From positions 37,250,896 through 37,314,895 of the forward strand of contig NC_063054.1 in NCBI RefSeq assembly GCF_018812025.1: a stretch of 64,000 bases of DNA. The letters run 5' to 3'. The position numbers were made by a program, and so were the translations under genes. Source of the stretch: Megalobrama amblycephala (lineage: Eukaryota; Chordata; Actinopteri; Cypriniformes; Xenocyprididae). The notes under the pieces were generated by a model. The model saw only the letters and a program-made list of their open reading frames with translations, did not search any database and was not told where the DNA came from. Positions 20,309-42,699 of this stretch are shown here, one piece after another; the stretch's first letter is position 1; the number at the start of each line of letters is the position of its first letter.

Positions 20309-20760
20309 AGTGATGGTCGCTTTCGAAACTGCTTTGTGAATCTTCCAAACATTTACGAATCTTTTGTTTCGAATCAGTAGCTCAGACTCGCCAAGTCACG
20401 TGATTTCAGCAAACTAAGCTTCGTGATCTGGGTCAGTTTTATGTCGAAGGTTGATTTTTAATTAATTTAATGATTTTCTATACTTAATTTACAATATGAA
20501 ACAAAAGGAAAACTATACTTAATTGATTCTAATTGATCTAATTTGCCAAATAACACACAAAACAAGGACACATTTTACAGAACCTTCCTATTTAATGGTA
20601 ATTGGATCACATTTCGTAGATTAACCTTGGTTTGTAAAGGTGTCATTACATGTTTGGGCTGAGTTTCCATTGTATTTACACACGTTTAACCAGCAGGTGG
20701 CTTCGAAGAGCTTAGTTTCTCCAATCACGAGTCAGACTTTTGACTGACGGGTCTGGGATC
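20309..20760. mobile_element. TAGTGATGG-type hAT fragment
   Basis: CTAGTGATGGTCGCTTTCGAAACTG followed by ATCTTTTGTTTCGAATCAGT matches the same family at 34811-35083 and at the ends of the insertion in locus 3 exon 8. The opposite terminus is not recognisable, so the right limit is approximate. (The motif is given in part only; its key words are TAGTGATGG and TTTCGAAAC.). Confidence 0.5.
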
Positions 20761-22599
20761 TAAAGCATAGCTGTCAACATTGAACACTGAAAATAAGGGA
20801 GATTTCCCTGAATTCATCCCCAAAATAAGGGATTTTTGTTTTTTACACGATTATTACCCACAAACTTTAAAAAAAAGCACTAATCATTAACAGTCTAAAG
20901 AGTTTACAACTACACAATATATATTAAAGAATACAGACCAATGGATATGTTTAAAGTGCTTTATTTATGAACAAAGTAAACATTATTTACACATTTTCAT
21001 TTGCTACAACGTGTTTTAGTTCACCCAAAAAATGAAAATTTTATGTTTATCTGCTTACCCCCAGCGCATCCAAGATGTAGGTGACTTTGTTTCTTCAGTA
21101 GAACACAAATGATGATTTTTAACTCCAACTGTTGCCGTCTGTCAGTCTTATAATGCGAGTCAATGGTAACACAATTTATAAGAGTCAATAAACATGCACA
21201 GACAATGCAAATCCAAATTAAACCCTGCGGCTCGTGACGAAACATTGATGTCCTAAGACACGAAACGATCGGTTTGTGCGAGAAAACGAACAGTATTTAT
21301 ATCATTTTTTACCTCTAATACACCACTATGGCCAACTGCGTTCAGCATTCGCTTAGTGAGGTCTGATCGCGCTCTGACAGCGGAAGTAATGTCTAGCACT
21401 CATTGAAGTATATGTGCGAGACATCACTGCTGTTGACATCGCCGCTGCAACTGGCACTTCACTGACAGATAGTTGCGTGTTCTGAGTTAACACAATCAGA
21501 GCGTAAAAATACGGGATATTTTACGGGAAAATACTAAAACGGGAAGACAGCGGGAAAAGAGCTCGTGTCGTGTTTCCTGACATTTATATGTGCCTGATTT
21601 GACGCCGGGGAAATACTTAAAGCAAATCTGCCAGTGAATATTTTATATAACTACAATATAGGTAGGTTTAAATCCGCGTAATCACTTATATCAATGTTAA
21701 ATCGTCATATTGTCCAGCCCTAAAACATAGCCTATATAGTTTTATAGTATAGTTTTTGTCAGTGTTTATTTTAAAACACAATTATGCAGAATATAAGATG
21801 GAAAATATTTAATTGATGATTTTTCAACATAATATATAACAATACAATATATACGGTATGATTTTACCTCAAAATCCAACCATTTGACACAAAATGATAA
21901 CTGCAAATCCATGTTTCTCTGCCTGGAGTTCAGCTGTTTCTGTGAATTGCAGAGATCCATTTGCTTCTTTTTTCTGCTGCTTTCGGCAGTCTTTAAATAT
22001 AGACCTCAGGTTGTGTGTCAAAGCTATTTGTACAGTCAATCACAAAGCTCTTTTCCGTTTTGAATGTGTTTTGTGTGTTTTTCGCGGCATTCACGCTGAA
22101 AACCAATGCTGCCGCTCAGTCTTTTGCCACTCAGTGGTTTTGCCACTGCGTGACCGCAGTCGTAACGGTCGACGGTGACGTCACATGCATACCCGTTACG
22201 TCATGTTTAGGGGCGGGTAGAGAGGGAAAAATTGACGAAAAGTTCTTTCTTTTTTCTTTGGTATTGGATTTCTTGACTCGCGATCATGTTGCAGTGCTTT
22301 GTTGGTAACCTTGGATGTAATTTTAATGAATAAAAGTAAATTTAAATATTTTAATATGAATATAAAATATTTAAGATACCCAAAGTACCTGTTGTTTAAT
22401 TTCCCCCATCCAATTTTATTTTAATAAATAGAGATTACTCAAGAATCCTTTCACATTTGAGCAAATGCTCGGCCAAACTTGACAACTGAAGCGAAGAGAA
22501 CTGTTTATTAAATAATTACTATAATAATAATAATAATAATAAAAATATAATAAAATAGTCGAAATATGTTTTGGGCTTTAATCGTGCAGCAAACATGAA

Positions 22600-22870
22600 G
22601 GGGCGGTTCAAGTTTTCCTTTGGGATTTTTTTTTTTTTTCCCCCTTGGATGATCACATGGTTTTATTTGTGCTCTGTATGTGTTTGGTGCTGTACATCTT
22701 CTTCTGTTTTAACTGGGTATGTTCTTGTGTTTATTTTGTTTTTAATAATACTATGATGTGTATTGTCAATATGAAGGATTTTTAGAATGTTTTAAGGGTT
22801 CCGAGTCTAGAAAATCAGCGGTTTTAATTCATTTTCAGTATTATAATAAGCTCGTGTGGAGAATATTTGC
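22600..22870 (+). other. Displaced distal 3' UTR-like sequence of GFUS locus 1
   Basis: GTTTGGTGCTGTACATCTTC, TTTTAACTGG, the TAATACTATGATGT area and GTTTTAAGGGTTCCGAG parallel the distal 3' region of locus 2 (39130-39290) and of locus 3 (49395-49560, with TTTTAAGGGTTCCCAA). The simplest reading is that this was once joined to 17640 and was pushed away by transposons. Confidence 0.5.
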
Positions 22871-23099
22871 TTCTTTTTTAAAAGTCATGAACTGTATGAA
22901 GTAAAGAATTTAAAATACACAATGGTAGTATTTGTTGTACTGAATTACATTTTTGCAGATTTTAATAAATTGTGTAGTAATGGGATTATTATTTTCTTTC
23001 GTTCTTTTATACTTGAGGTGAAATATAACCCGGATGTTTATTCGCTAAGTTGTATGCAAATCTACCTTCCTTAAATGTAGGTGTGTGTGCATGAACCAG

Positions 23100-23171
23100 T
23101 AGTAAGCTGGGAAAGTTTTCTCATTACCTCAGGATTCACAGAGCGGGATCATCGAGCAAGCGAGAGAGCAG
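23100..23171 (+). other. Candidate first exon A upstream of GFUS locus 2
   Basis: Ends in GCGAGAGAGCAG followed by GTAACG, resembling the locus 1 candidate donor (CAGAGAGCAG/GTAAAT). Downstream intron words such as ATCATTGAGCGTTAA and GCATGATGGTCTCAT recall the sequence after 5991, and AGTTCATTGTGAGCTGTAGG (23471) recalls 8334. Left border unknown. Confidence 0.3.
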
Positions 23172-24390
23172 GTAACGCGTTGCACTTATATAATATAAGT
23201 ATATACCAATACACGAATCATCAGATCTGACTGTTTAAGCGATTTCTTTCATTTTAATTCGAGCTGAAGGGGTTAATAAAAATCATTGAGCGTTAAGTAT
23301 GTATTGTAATTTTATGCATGATGGTCTCATCAGATTTTATTGATAAAGTATTAATATATATATATTTTCTCTGTGTTTTGGGTTCATAATGCTACCTCAA
23401 CCGTGATGGCTTGACTTTACATGGGAGTGTCTGTGCTTAAACTTGTTTTACCTGTTTCGTCTGTCTAGTAGTTCATTGTGAGCTGTAGGGAGAAAGAAGA
23501 GCTGCTTTTACTAAGATAACATAAACCCTTACAAAAATGCTTCTATTATAAATATAATGTATCAGATGACAGTCCCATTGCACTTAATAATCACCATGAT
23601 ACTGGTTCAAAACAAACATGGTATTGCCATGGTTTCTCGTCATGGGAATAACTTACACTAACAAGTACCGCTTGATCACTAATAAACATACTGTAGAAAA
23701 CTGTAGAGTTTAGATAGATCCAGTATGAATTATATATTGGTCCAGGCTGGTTTATGCTGGTCTTTTGTCATTCTGTTCTCGACTGAGCTGGTCAAACTGG
23801 TCTTTCAGGTCAAGGTTGAACAATAAAACAATGTAATATAATAATATAATTGTAACTTTGTAATTTCTTGTGCTCACTCTGTTGAAAGTAACTGAGCAAT
23901 TTAATTGTTTTAGATAATAAAGTAATCTGATGTTGTAAATAAAAAAAAACTACAAATACAAGTGCTCCATTTTACATGCATGTTTTATGCAAAGTGTCTG
24001 TACACAAATTATTTAAGAGTTAAAAAGACTGCAGAACAAAAACATTTTTGATGCACCAAATTAAGGCATAATAATAAGCCGTTTGTACAATAAATGTATG
24101 GAGAAGAGCTCTTTCAATGTTATGTTTAATAATGAAAGCTTAACATTGAAAGTTGCTGTTTTTTAAAGATTGTATGCACATTTGGGAACTTGCGTGTCAA
24201 AATCCAGCTGAAAGACACTGAATCCAAATAGTGCACATAGTAAAAGGTATTAAACTTCATACATAAGCATTTATTTATTTCATCTGCATTTAATACTATT
24301 CAACCACTTCTTTTGGCTGAGCAGTTGTTGTTAGAATTTGATATTCATGAGAGCTTTGTGGGTTGGATTTTAGATTTTAATGGAGAATAA

Positions 24391-26121
24391 CATGGTTGTG
24401 TTATTCTGTTCTCTTACATGTGTATCTTCTTGGAATTATTATTAAAGGACTGTTTATTCTTTACTCGTTCGTCTTCGTGCGATCAATACAGCTATATGGC
24501 CCCACTGGTTCACCCAGCTTGAAGTGTCCTATGTCTCCAGAGTTCCCACAGAGTCTCCCTCTCCCACCTCCTCTTCCAAAATCAGCCAGTCCGTCAGCCC
24601 CGCTTCCGCTGATTCCCTTCAGCCCCTCGGCTTCTCCTCTGAAGCCACTCTACGGTGTGGATTTGCCTTTGCCTCTGGCCTAGTAAAGAGGATTCCCCTT
24701 CTCTGCCTCCAGCCACTGATCCCATCACTTCACTTCGGCCAGTCGTCCTGTCAGCTCCGCCTTGCCTCCTCCCTCGGCTCCATCAGAGACCATCGTCCTT
24801 ACGGCTCCATCAGGCTCCCTCGTCCCTCTAGCTCCACCTTGGTCAGACATCACTCTGCCTGTGCTATGGACTTCCGAGCTGTCCGCTGCACTCTGTCTCT
24901 CCATCCCTTCAGCTCTATCTGGCTCCACCTTGGTGCTCAGTCCCACTGGCTCCACCTCAGTCCTCTGGCACCCTGGCTACACCTTGGACGCTCATCACTG
25001 CGGCTCTGCCTCAGCCTCCAGAACCATTGGTGTCACCCAGTCCCATTTGCTCCCCGTCCTCACCTTGGGCTCCACCTCCATCGGCTCCATCTCTGTCTAT
25101 CGTCCACCTGGTGTCGACATCCAAGCTTCCACCATGGCTCCTCCCTCCCTCAACTCCGCCATGGGCCATTGTTTGGCTCTGCTCTGGATCACCACCTGGC
25201 TACTCCGGCTTCTCTCACCGTCATCGCCACCCTGGTCTCTCCTTCTGTTCCTGCCCTTTGCCACCCTTGTCGCCCTCCAGATCCCCCACCCTCCCTCTCA
25301 TTTGGATTGTTTACTTCGTGAGGACACGTTTTTCCAGGGAGGGGGGCGTAATTTAATGTGTAGTCTGTTTTGCCTGCCTTCCTAGTTAGATTCCCTGGTT
25401 ATTACTTATGCCACTTTTCCGCCGTGTGGAACGATTCAGCTTGGTTCGGCACGGCTTGCTTATTTTCGGTTTGCTTTTCCACTGCAGTTAGTACTGTTTC
25501 AAAATGGGTGGGATTATAGACTGATCATTATAGTTGCGCCGCCTTTACTGCCGTGGATCCGCTCCTTGGCTAGCTACCAACGAGTCTGCACCTCATCTAC
25601 TGACCGCGATACAGCCATTTCTTTTTTCAAGTTGCGTGCAATGGTCGTTTGAAGCAAGTAGTTTAAAAAAGCTACGCAAACAAATGATACTGTGGTGGCT
25701 GTTACTGACTATTTAAATCTAGCGGGTTTGATGCCTTGTGTTTCAAATCCAATGATGCTGGTAATGACGACTCTCTCTGACCAATCAGTGATCTGCAATG
25801 TTTACACGTCACATTTAGTATCGGTACGGTACGTTTGGAACCTCAACCGAGGTGGTACTATTTAAGCGAGCCATACCGTTCCATACCGAGCCGTCCCATG
25901 CAGTGGAAAAGTGCCATTCATTTCCACACTCCTGTTTCTGTTCTTCCTGATTACATGCCCTGTGTATTTAAGCCTTGAGTTCTTTCTGTTCAGTGTCCGG
26001 TATCATCTGAGTTAAACATGGTTGTGTTATTCTGTTCTTTTATGTGTATCTTCTTTTAATTATTATTAAAGGACTGTTTATTCTGTACTCGTTCGTCTTC
26101 GTGTGATCAATACTGCCATAT
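24391..26121 (+). mobile_element. Deleted LTR retroelement with Pro/Ser-rich internal frame
   Basis: A direct repeat of about 105 bases (24391-24499 and 26017-26121; ATGGTTGTGTTATTCTGTTC through CTCGTTCGTCTTCGTG) brackets the unit like the 3' ends of two LTRs. A purine run AGGGAGGGGGG (25336-25346) just before a TGTGTAG start (25357) reads as a polypurine tract and the start of the 3' LTR. Between lies a C-rich frame of 265 codons (24524-25321) rich in Ser, Pro and Leu, with overlapping open frames in the other phases. No protease, RT or integrase is visible, and the codon pattern looks compositional rather than selected. The LTR is interrupted by 25408-25916. Confidence 0.55.
25408..25916. 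mobile_element. MITE inside the LTR, TIR ATGCCACTTTTCC
   Basis: ATGCCACTTTTCC at the left and GGAAAAGTGCCAT at the right are exact inverted repeats, with further pairing inward (GGTTCGGCACGG against CCATACCGAGCC-like sequence). About 500 bp. A short frame within (25534-25716) has no domain. No clear target duplication could be aligned. Confidence 0.75.
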
Positions 26122-26199
26122 ATGTGGCAAAGATGTGACAATAGATTTTTATAAAACAGTTGACGTCTCAGCTAAATTAGTTATTGCTGGTAAAGAAGT

Positions 26200-26540
26200 T
26201 GAGAAAGTTAGCTCATATAAGTACCTTGCTATATAAGTACAGTAATAAGTTAAACTGGGTGGGAAAATACAAATCTGGTAGTTTTAAAAGCACGAATGCG
26301 ATTATATTTCCTTAGGAAGGTTAGGTCCTTTCATGTGGATAAATTGGTACTTACAATGGTTGATGAACCTTTCATTGAATCTGTTTGAACTTTTTCTATG
26401 ATTTAAATGTTAACAGCAGATATAGAAAGTTGTTAACCTTTGGGTTCAAAGATTATAGGCTCTGCCTATGTGGAAAAAAAAAAAGTCCTTAGGAATAATT
26501 TTAGATGATACACCTCACATCTTGTGAATACAAATTCATA
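26200..26540 (+). pseudogene. LINE reverse transcriptase C-terminal fragment
   Basis: Around 26307-26385 the plus frame reads RLYFLRKVRSFHVDKLVLTM and then FIESV followed by a stop, the pattern of the post-RT region of fish non-LTR retrotransposons. Upstream (26186-26230) a degenerate GKEVEKVSSYKYL-like stretch fits the same protein. Stops and frameshifts are frequent. The clade is not resolved. Confidence 0.65.
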
Positions 26541-26699
26541 GAATTTGAACTGACACTATTGCAAAGTTAACTGATGATAGGACAAAATTTTCTGTGGTAA
26601 GAGATGCTGGTTTCCTGTATAATTGACAATAACCACTACTTTACATCCCCTGTCATGTAGCTACAGCTTGTTTCTAGTTTGTGTGGTTTTTTGATGCAT

Positions 26700-26759
26700 A
26701 TGATTCTTGCATTCTGCATTGACCTCATTTGACAGCATTTCACAGACACCAGAAAGAAG
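26700..26759 (+). other. Candidate first exon B upstream of GFUS locus 2
   Basis: Ends in CACCAGAAAGAAG followed by GTAAGG. The following sequence, TTTGCTCGTTTTAGACACTG then GCAGAAAATGATCTTTTA (about 26816-26870), aligns with the start of locus 1 intron 1 (6057-6115), making this the positional counterpart of the exon ending at 5991. The left border is unknown. Confidence 0.35.
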
Positions 26760-26949
26760 GTAAGGGTTTCCTACGAATTTTAACAGGACTATAAATGCAA
26801 TAATTCATCCATGGTTTGCTCGTTTTAGACACTGTTTAGAGCCGCCGTTGATTGCAGAAAATGATCTTTTATAATGTGATTTGGTTCTTGCATGATGGTC
26901 TCATTAGCTAGATCAATAAACAATAATCACATCGAGTTCAGCCAGAAAA

Positions 26950-27130
26950 CTTGGGGTAATCTTTGATGACAATGACAGCAGGATCACAACATCAGGAAGA
27001 TCAGGCCCTTCCCAACTGGGAATGCGGCGCAACTTCTCTTCCAGGCCCTTGCCATTTCTAGACTAGACTATTGCAATGCTCTTCTGGCTGGACTTCCAGC
27101 ATGTTCAATAAAAAAACGTCTTGGTTTTGA
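26950..27130 (+). pseudogene. Second LINE reverse transcriptase fragment (L2/Rex-like)
   Basis: The frame around 26947-26985 reads ARKLGVIFDDN and, about 70 bases on, a frame reads LPFLD/LDYCNALLAGLPACS across a frameshift. The 'LGV.FD' and 'SRLDYCNALLAGLP' signatures belong to the C-terminal part of the RT of L2/Rex-type LINEs. The rest up to about 27440 is not recognised. Confidence 0.6.
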
Positions 27131-27324
27131 TGCAGTGGAGAATGCCCTTGGAGTGACCAATAACTGAGCATGTTTACATCTACGCTTCCCTCTGGTTGGT
27201 GGCATTTCTGAAAGTTGTAGCCTGTCCTTCTCACTAACCACTGAAGTCAGAGAAGTTGCTGCTCCCAATGAGCCTCTCGGGCTAGAATATGTTCTTCTTG
27301 GGACACTGACTTTAGCGAACATGA

Positions 27325-38943
<11,619 letters not shown>

Positions 38944-39415
38944 AGATTTTCACATCTCATTGGCTGTGGGGAGCATCTCAATGTTGGAAACCAATAATTT
39001 GCAAAAGAATGTAATCATTGAACACTACCATCTTAGTGCTCTTTTCGTGTTTATTTAATGAAAAGAGCACTAAGATGGCAGTGTTTGTGTTCTTTACGTA
39101 TTTAGGTTTTGTTTGGATTTTTATGTGTGGGCTCTGCTGTGTTTGGTGCTGTACATTTTCTTCAGTTTTTTTTACTGGTCTGTCAGTCAGAGTGTGTTCT
39201 GGGTTTATTGTCTAATGATCTGCACTGTATATTTCAATAATACACTCCTGTTTTAAATGATGTTTAATGTCTTTTTTATATACAGAATTTTTGAATACAG
39301 AAGTTTTTCAAATTCATACATATCTAGAATGTCTACATGTCATACATGTCTCGCTAGAAACGACAACAGAAGTGGAAAACATTGGTCAAAAACATACATT
39401 TACACACAAACTGAC
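38944..39415 (+). other. 3' UTR / downstream region of GFUS locus 2
   Basis: Shares ordered words with the same region of loci 1 and 3 (CATCTCATTGGCTGTGGGG, TTTGGTGCTGTACAT, TACTGGTCTGTCAGTCAG, TAATGATCTGCACTGTATA, AATAATACACTC). A short inverted pair (TTAGTGCTCTTTTCGTG and GAAAAGAGCACTAAG, about 39030-39075) can form a hairpin. The transcript end is not resolved; an AATAAT variant near 39235 is the best polyadenylation-like signal. Confidence 0.5.
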
Positions 39416-39418
39416 CAG

Positions 39419-40277
39419 AAAGTGTTGCGTAACATGAGAATGAACCTCATTGGTTCTTGCGGAAGCTCAAAGGTTCTGCGTAACACGAGAATGAACCTCA
39501 TTGGTTCTTGCAGAAGCTCAAATGTTCTGCGTAACACGAGAATGAACCTCATTGGTTCTTGCAGAAGCTCAAATGTTCTGCGTAACACGAGAATGAACCT
39601 CATTGGTTCTTGCAGAAGCTCAAATGTTCTGCATAACACGAGAATGAACCTCATTGGTTCTTGCAGAAGCTCAAATGTTCTGCGTAACACGAGAATGAAC
39701 CTCATTGGTTCTTGCAGAAGCTCAAACGTGATGCGTAACACGAGAGTGAACCTCATTGGTTCTTGCGGAAGCTCAAAGGTTCTGCGTAACACAAGAATGA
39801 ACCTCATTGGTTCTTGAGGAAACTCAAAGGTTCTGCGTAACACGAGAATGGACCTCATTGGTTCTTGCTGAAGCTCAAAGGTCCTGCGTAACACGAGAAT
39901 GAACCTCATTGGTTCCTGCAGAAGCTCAAACATGCTGCGTAACACGAGAATGAACCTCATTGGTTCTTGAGGTTCTGCATAACACGAGAATGAACCTCAT
40001 TGGTTCTTGAGGTTCTGCGTAACACGAGAATGAACCTCATTGGTTCTTGCTTAAGCTCAAATGTGCTGCGTAACACGAGAATGAACCTCATTGGTTCTTG
40101 AGGTTCTGCGTAACACGAGAATGAACCTCATTGGTTCTTGCTTAAGCTCAAATGTGCTGCGTAACACGAGAATGAACCTCATTGGTTCTTGCGGAAGCTC
40201 AAAGGTTCTGTGTAACACGAGAATGAACCTCATTGGTTCTTGCAGAAGCTCAAACGTGCTGCGTAACACAAGAATGT
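39419..40277. repeat. Minisatellite, 17 copies of a 51-bp (or about 40-bp) unit
   Basis: The unit runs from TTCTGCGTAACACGAGAATG through AACCTCATTGGTTCTTG to CAGAAGCTCAAA. By eye there are 17 copies. Most are 51 bp; several near 39960-40110 lack the CAGAAGCTCAAA part and are about 40 bp. As 51 is a multiple of three, frames stay open on both strands (186 codons each, e.g. plus-strand RNTRMNLIGSCRSSN repeats), so these frames are not evidence of a protein. On the minus strand each unit carries AACCAATGA, a full NF-Y (CCAAT-box) consensus. Confidence 0.95.
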
Positions 40278-42300
40278 AAACCTACTACAAAAGGTTTACA
40301 TGCTTCAAAGGTCAAGAAACACTTTCATTTTCTAATAATATTCATTGCACATCACCATTGCACATTTTCCAGTGATTCTCAAACAACTCATTCAAAGATT
40401 CAGTCTCTCCTTTCCGGGAGCTGTTCTGCTCTAATTGGCCAGGTGGCACAGTCTGTTGTGATTGGTCTACCACTTACAGCGCCTGTTGGAAAAGAAACGG
40501 CCATTACCATAACTGAACTTCAGCTCCGGAGGCTTCCTAAAGCTCAGTGACCGTACATACTGTAAAGACAATAACAATGGTGTCAATCATCAATTCAAAC
40601 GCAAGTCTGATGATGAAACATTGGAAGAACTAGTTATTCACCATCACAAGGATGTCTTGAGCAGGACGTTTCTCAGTGGAAAGTTTTTACTCAGTTTGCG
40701 TTCAATATGAGTTGTTGCAACTGTAATTCCTCTTCATCAGCATTAACTGATGTTTGTCCATTGTAGGGGAATTTACAGTTAAGACCCAAAGACCAGATAT
40801 GATGAATGAAGACCTGGAGTCAGAGATGAAAAAATAAATTGAAGAAAATTTTATTGATGAATACTTTGCAGTTTCATTAGCAGAAGTCTGCTTTAACACT
40901 CACAGGGAGTTTGTAAGCCGCCCTCTGTACACGCCTCACATTTCCACAGCAATTATACCTTACACAAGTCACTAAACTACATCATAACTTCAGGTTGAAT
41001 AATTCTGATTGGCTAAGATGGTTTAGGCACAAAGTTTCCTAGGTCACAGATATGCATTTCTGTGCGCTAGTTTGTCCACCTCTCCAATACAGGATCTGTG
41101 AAAAAATTCTAGCACAGATACACAGCAACTTCAAGGTTGAAGTTGTTGAGCTCTAGCTCTAATCAGGAACTTTCCCAAAACATACAGATAAGTTGTACTT
41201 TTCTTTCAGCGAAAAGTTCAGACAGTATTCATCATGATTCTCTAGTGTTTGAAGATGAAAAGGAAAATAAATGCTTTAAATGCCCATTTTCACAAGATGT
41301 AATATCAGTCTCTGGTGTCTCCAGAATGTGTCTGTGAAGTTTCAGCTCAAAATCCCCCACAGATCATTTATTATAGCTTGTCAAATTTGCCTCTATTTGG
41401 GTGTGAGCAAAAACACGCCGTTTTTGTGTGTGTGTCCCTTTAAATGCAAATGAGCTGCTGCTCCCGCCCCCTTTAGAGAATAGGGCGGAGCTTTAACAGC
41501 TCAACAACAACAAAGCTGGAGAATCTCACGCAGCCAAAATGAGGATTGTCAGTAACGGTGTTCAGCCTTACATTGTTCAAACCGGAGTCGACACTGATGG
41601 AGAGACTCAGGAAGAAGTTACAACTTTTAGAATGAAACTGGATGTTTCTGAATGGTTAGTGGATAAATTTATGTAGTTTCTGTGGAGTTGATTCAACTCA
41701 TCGACTAACATGTGCCGTCATGTTCATCTTTTGTACAAATCCAGTGTTGAATTGACCCTCGTTTGTGAAGCAGTCCAGAGTAAAATGACAGCATGTCAAC
41801 AACACTCTACTACAACAACTCTTCCTCTTCTCTAAAGCAGCCCAACATGGCTGTTGTAACTCAGTCAGACAATGTCTGATCTGCCTCACACTTCACATGT
41901 GTGATAAGAGTCCTGGCCTAAAGACATCTACATGCCAATATTCAGTTAGTCATAGTGCCACCTTCTGGCAAGAGAAAATGGCATGTTTTATACTGTAATT
42001 CACTTCTAGAAACACATTTCAATATGCCATGAAGTACCAAACATGCTAGATATACGTTAAATCATGCAACACTTGGCGAAGTACTAAAGTATGTGATTAA
42101 TGCCACGAAACAGGAAGTTGTTAAAACTCAGGCATACAATGTCCGATATGCTCCAAAGCACCATGACTTTGCCATATTTCTCCTGTATTTACTCCCTTAC
42201 ATATATGTCGCCCACTGTTCACTGTTTTCCTAAGGCCAACGGGGGGTGGTGGCCTCGGGTGCGAGGGCCCTTTCATCGCTGCTTGCAGCTTTAATGATCA
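40278..42300. mobile_element. Composite of DNA-transposon sequence with a small open frame
   Basis: From about 41340 the sequence looks like a dispersed cyprinid element: TTTCAGCTCAAAATCCCCCA, CAAAAACACGCCGTTTTTGT, then a GC-box-like CCCGCCCCCTTT and a small frame at 41539. The block ends with CATCGCTGCTTGCAGCTTTAA (in part; about 42275-42296), the reverse of AGCTGCAAGCAGCGATGACG at about 53931. The left part (40278-41330) shows no recognised feature. Confidence 0.5.
41539..41676 (+). CDS. Small 45-codon frame inside a repeat, function unknown
   Basis: ATG in a good initiation context (GCCAAAATGAG) opens a 45-codon frame. It begins MRIVSNGVQPYIVQTGVDTD and ends near SEWLVDKFM before TAG. About 70 bases upstream are a GC-box-like CCCGCCCCCTTT and ATGCAAAT, an octamer-type motif. 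Composition is not low-complexity and the peptide has no domain I recognise. It could be the first exon of the element's own protein (a donor-like GGTTAGTG lies just before the end), a captured host exon, or chance. Confidence 0.3.
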   Translation: MRIVSNGVQPYIVQTGVDTDGETQEEVTTFRMKLDVSEWLVDKFM

Positions 42301-42339
42301 TTTCATCTCGTCTAAAGGTACATTTCTAGATTCAATAAA

Positions 42340-42450
42340 AAAATAACTCTAAAAAATGTTGGGTTGTTTCAACCCAAATTTGGGTCAAATATGGACAAAC
42401 CCAGCCGTTGGGTTAAATTTTCTAATTAAGTTTTTAACCCAAACGGTTGG
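42340..42450. mobile_element. Fragment of the GGGTTGTTTCAACCC foldback family
   Basis: TCTAAAAAATGTTGGGTTGT followed by GGACAAACCCAGCCGTTGGG repeats the arm of the nested element at 2381-2908. Only one arm and part of the other are present. Confidence 0.7.
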
Positions 42451-42699
42451 GTTTGTCAATATTTAATAAAAAATAAAAAATTCCATATTTAAATATTGAA
42501 TTAAAAATTATGTAGACAAATTGTAAATGCTGTGTAAATATATTAATGCCACTTCTCATTCTGTGTCACCTCTGTATTGCAAAGATGGATTTTGTTGATA
42601 ATGATTTCATTCTATGTTGAATCACACTTTGGCAGTTGTAGTTTTTTATGTGTGCTGGAAATAAAAAGGAAGTGGCGAAAGAAGAAGGGAAAAGTATGG

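Larger units (their letters stand above)
17641..22600. repeat. About 5 kb transposon block between locus 1 and its distal 3' sequence
   Basis: No gene is seen. It contains the element 18985-20086, a TAGTGATGG-type hAT fragment (from about 20309), a part with AAAATAAGGGA words (about 20790-21550), a TTAGTTCACCCAAAAAATG MITE fragment (about 21018) and a GC-rich piece (about 22080-22230) sharing TTTTGCCACTCAG and TGACGTCA with 8815-8875. Many short frames are present and none shows a recognised domain. Whether it arrived in one or several events cannot be told by eye. Confidence 0.6.

Noticed and set aside
24524..25385. 265-, 207- and 109-codon overlapping frames as a proline-rich gene
   Set aside because: Three phases are open at once in a C-rich segment lying between LTR-like repeats; treated as retroelement interior.
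39257..39960. 186-codon open frames on both strands with 17-residue repeats
   Set aside because: They are produced by a 51-bp minisatellite whose length is a multiple of three; no start context, splice or domain evidence.
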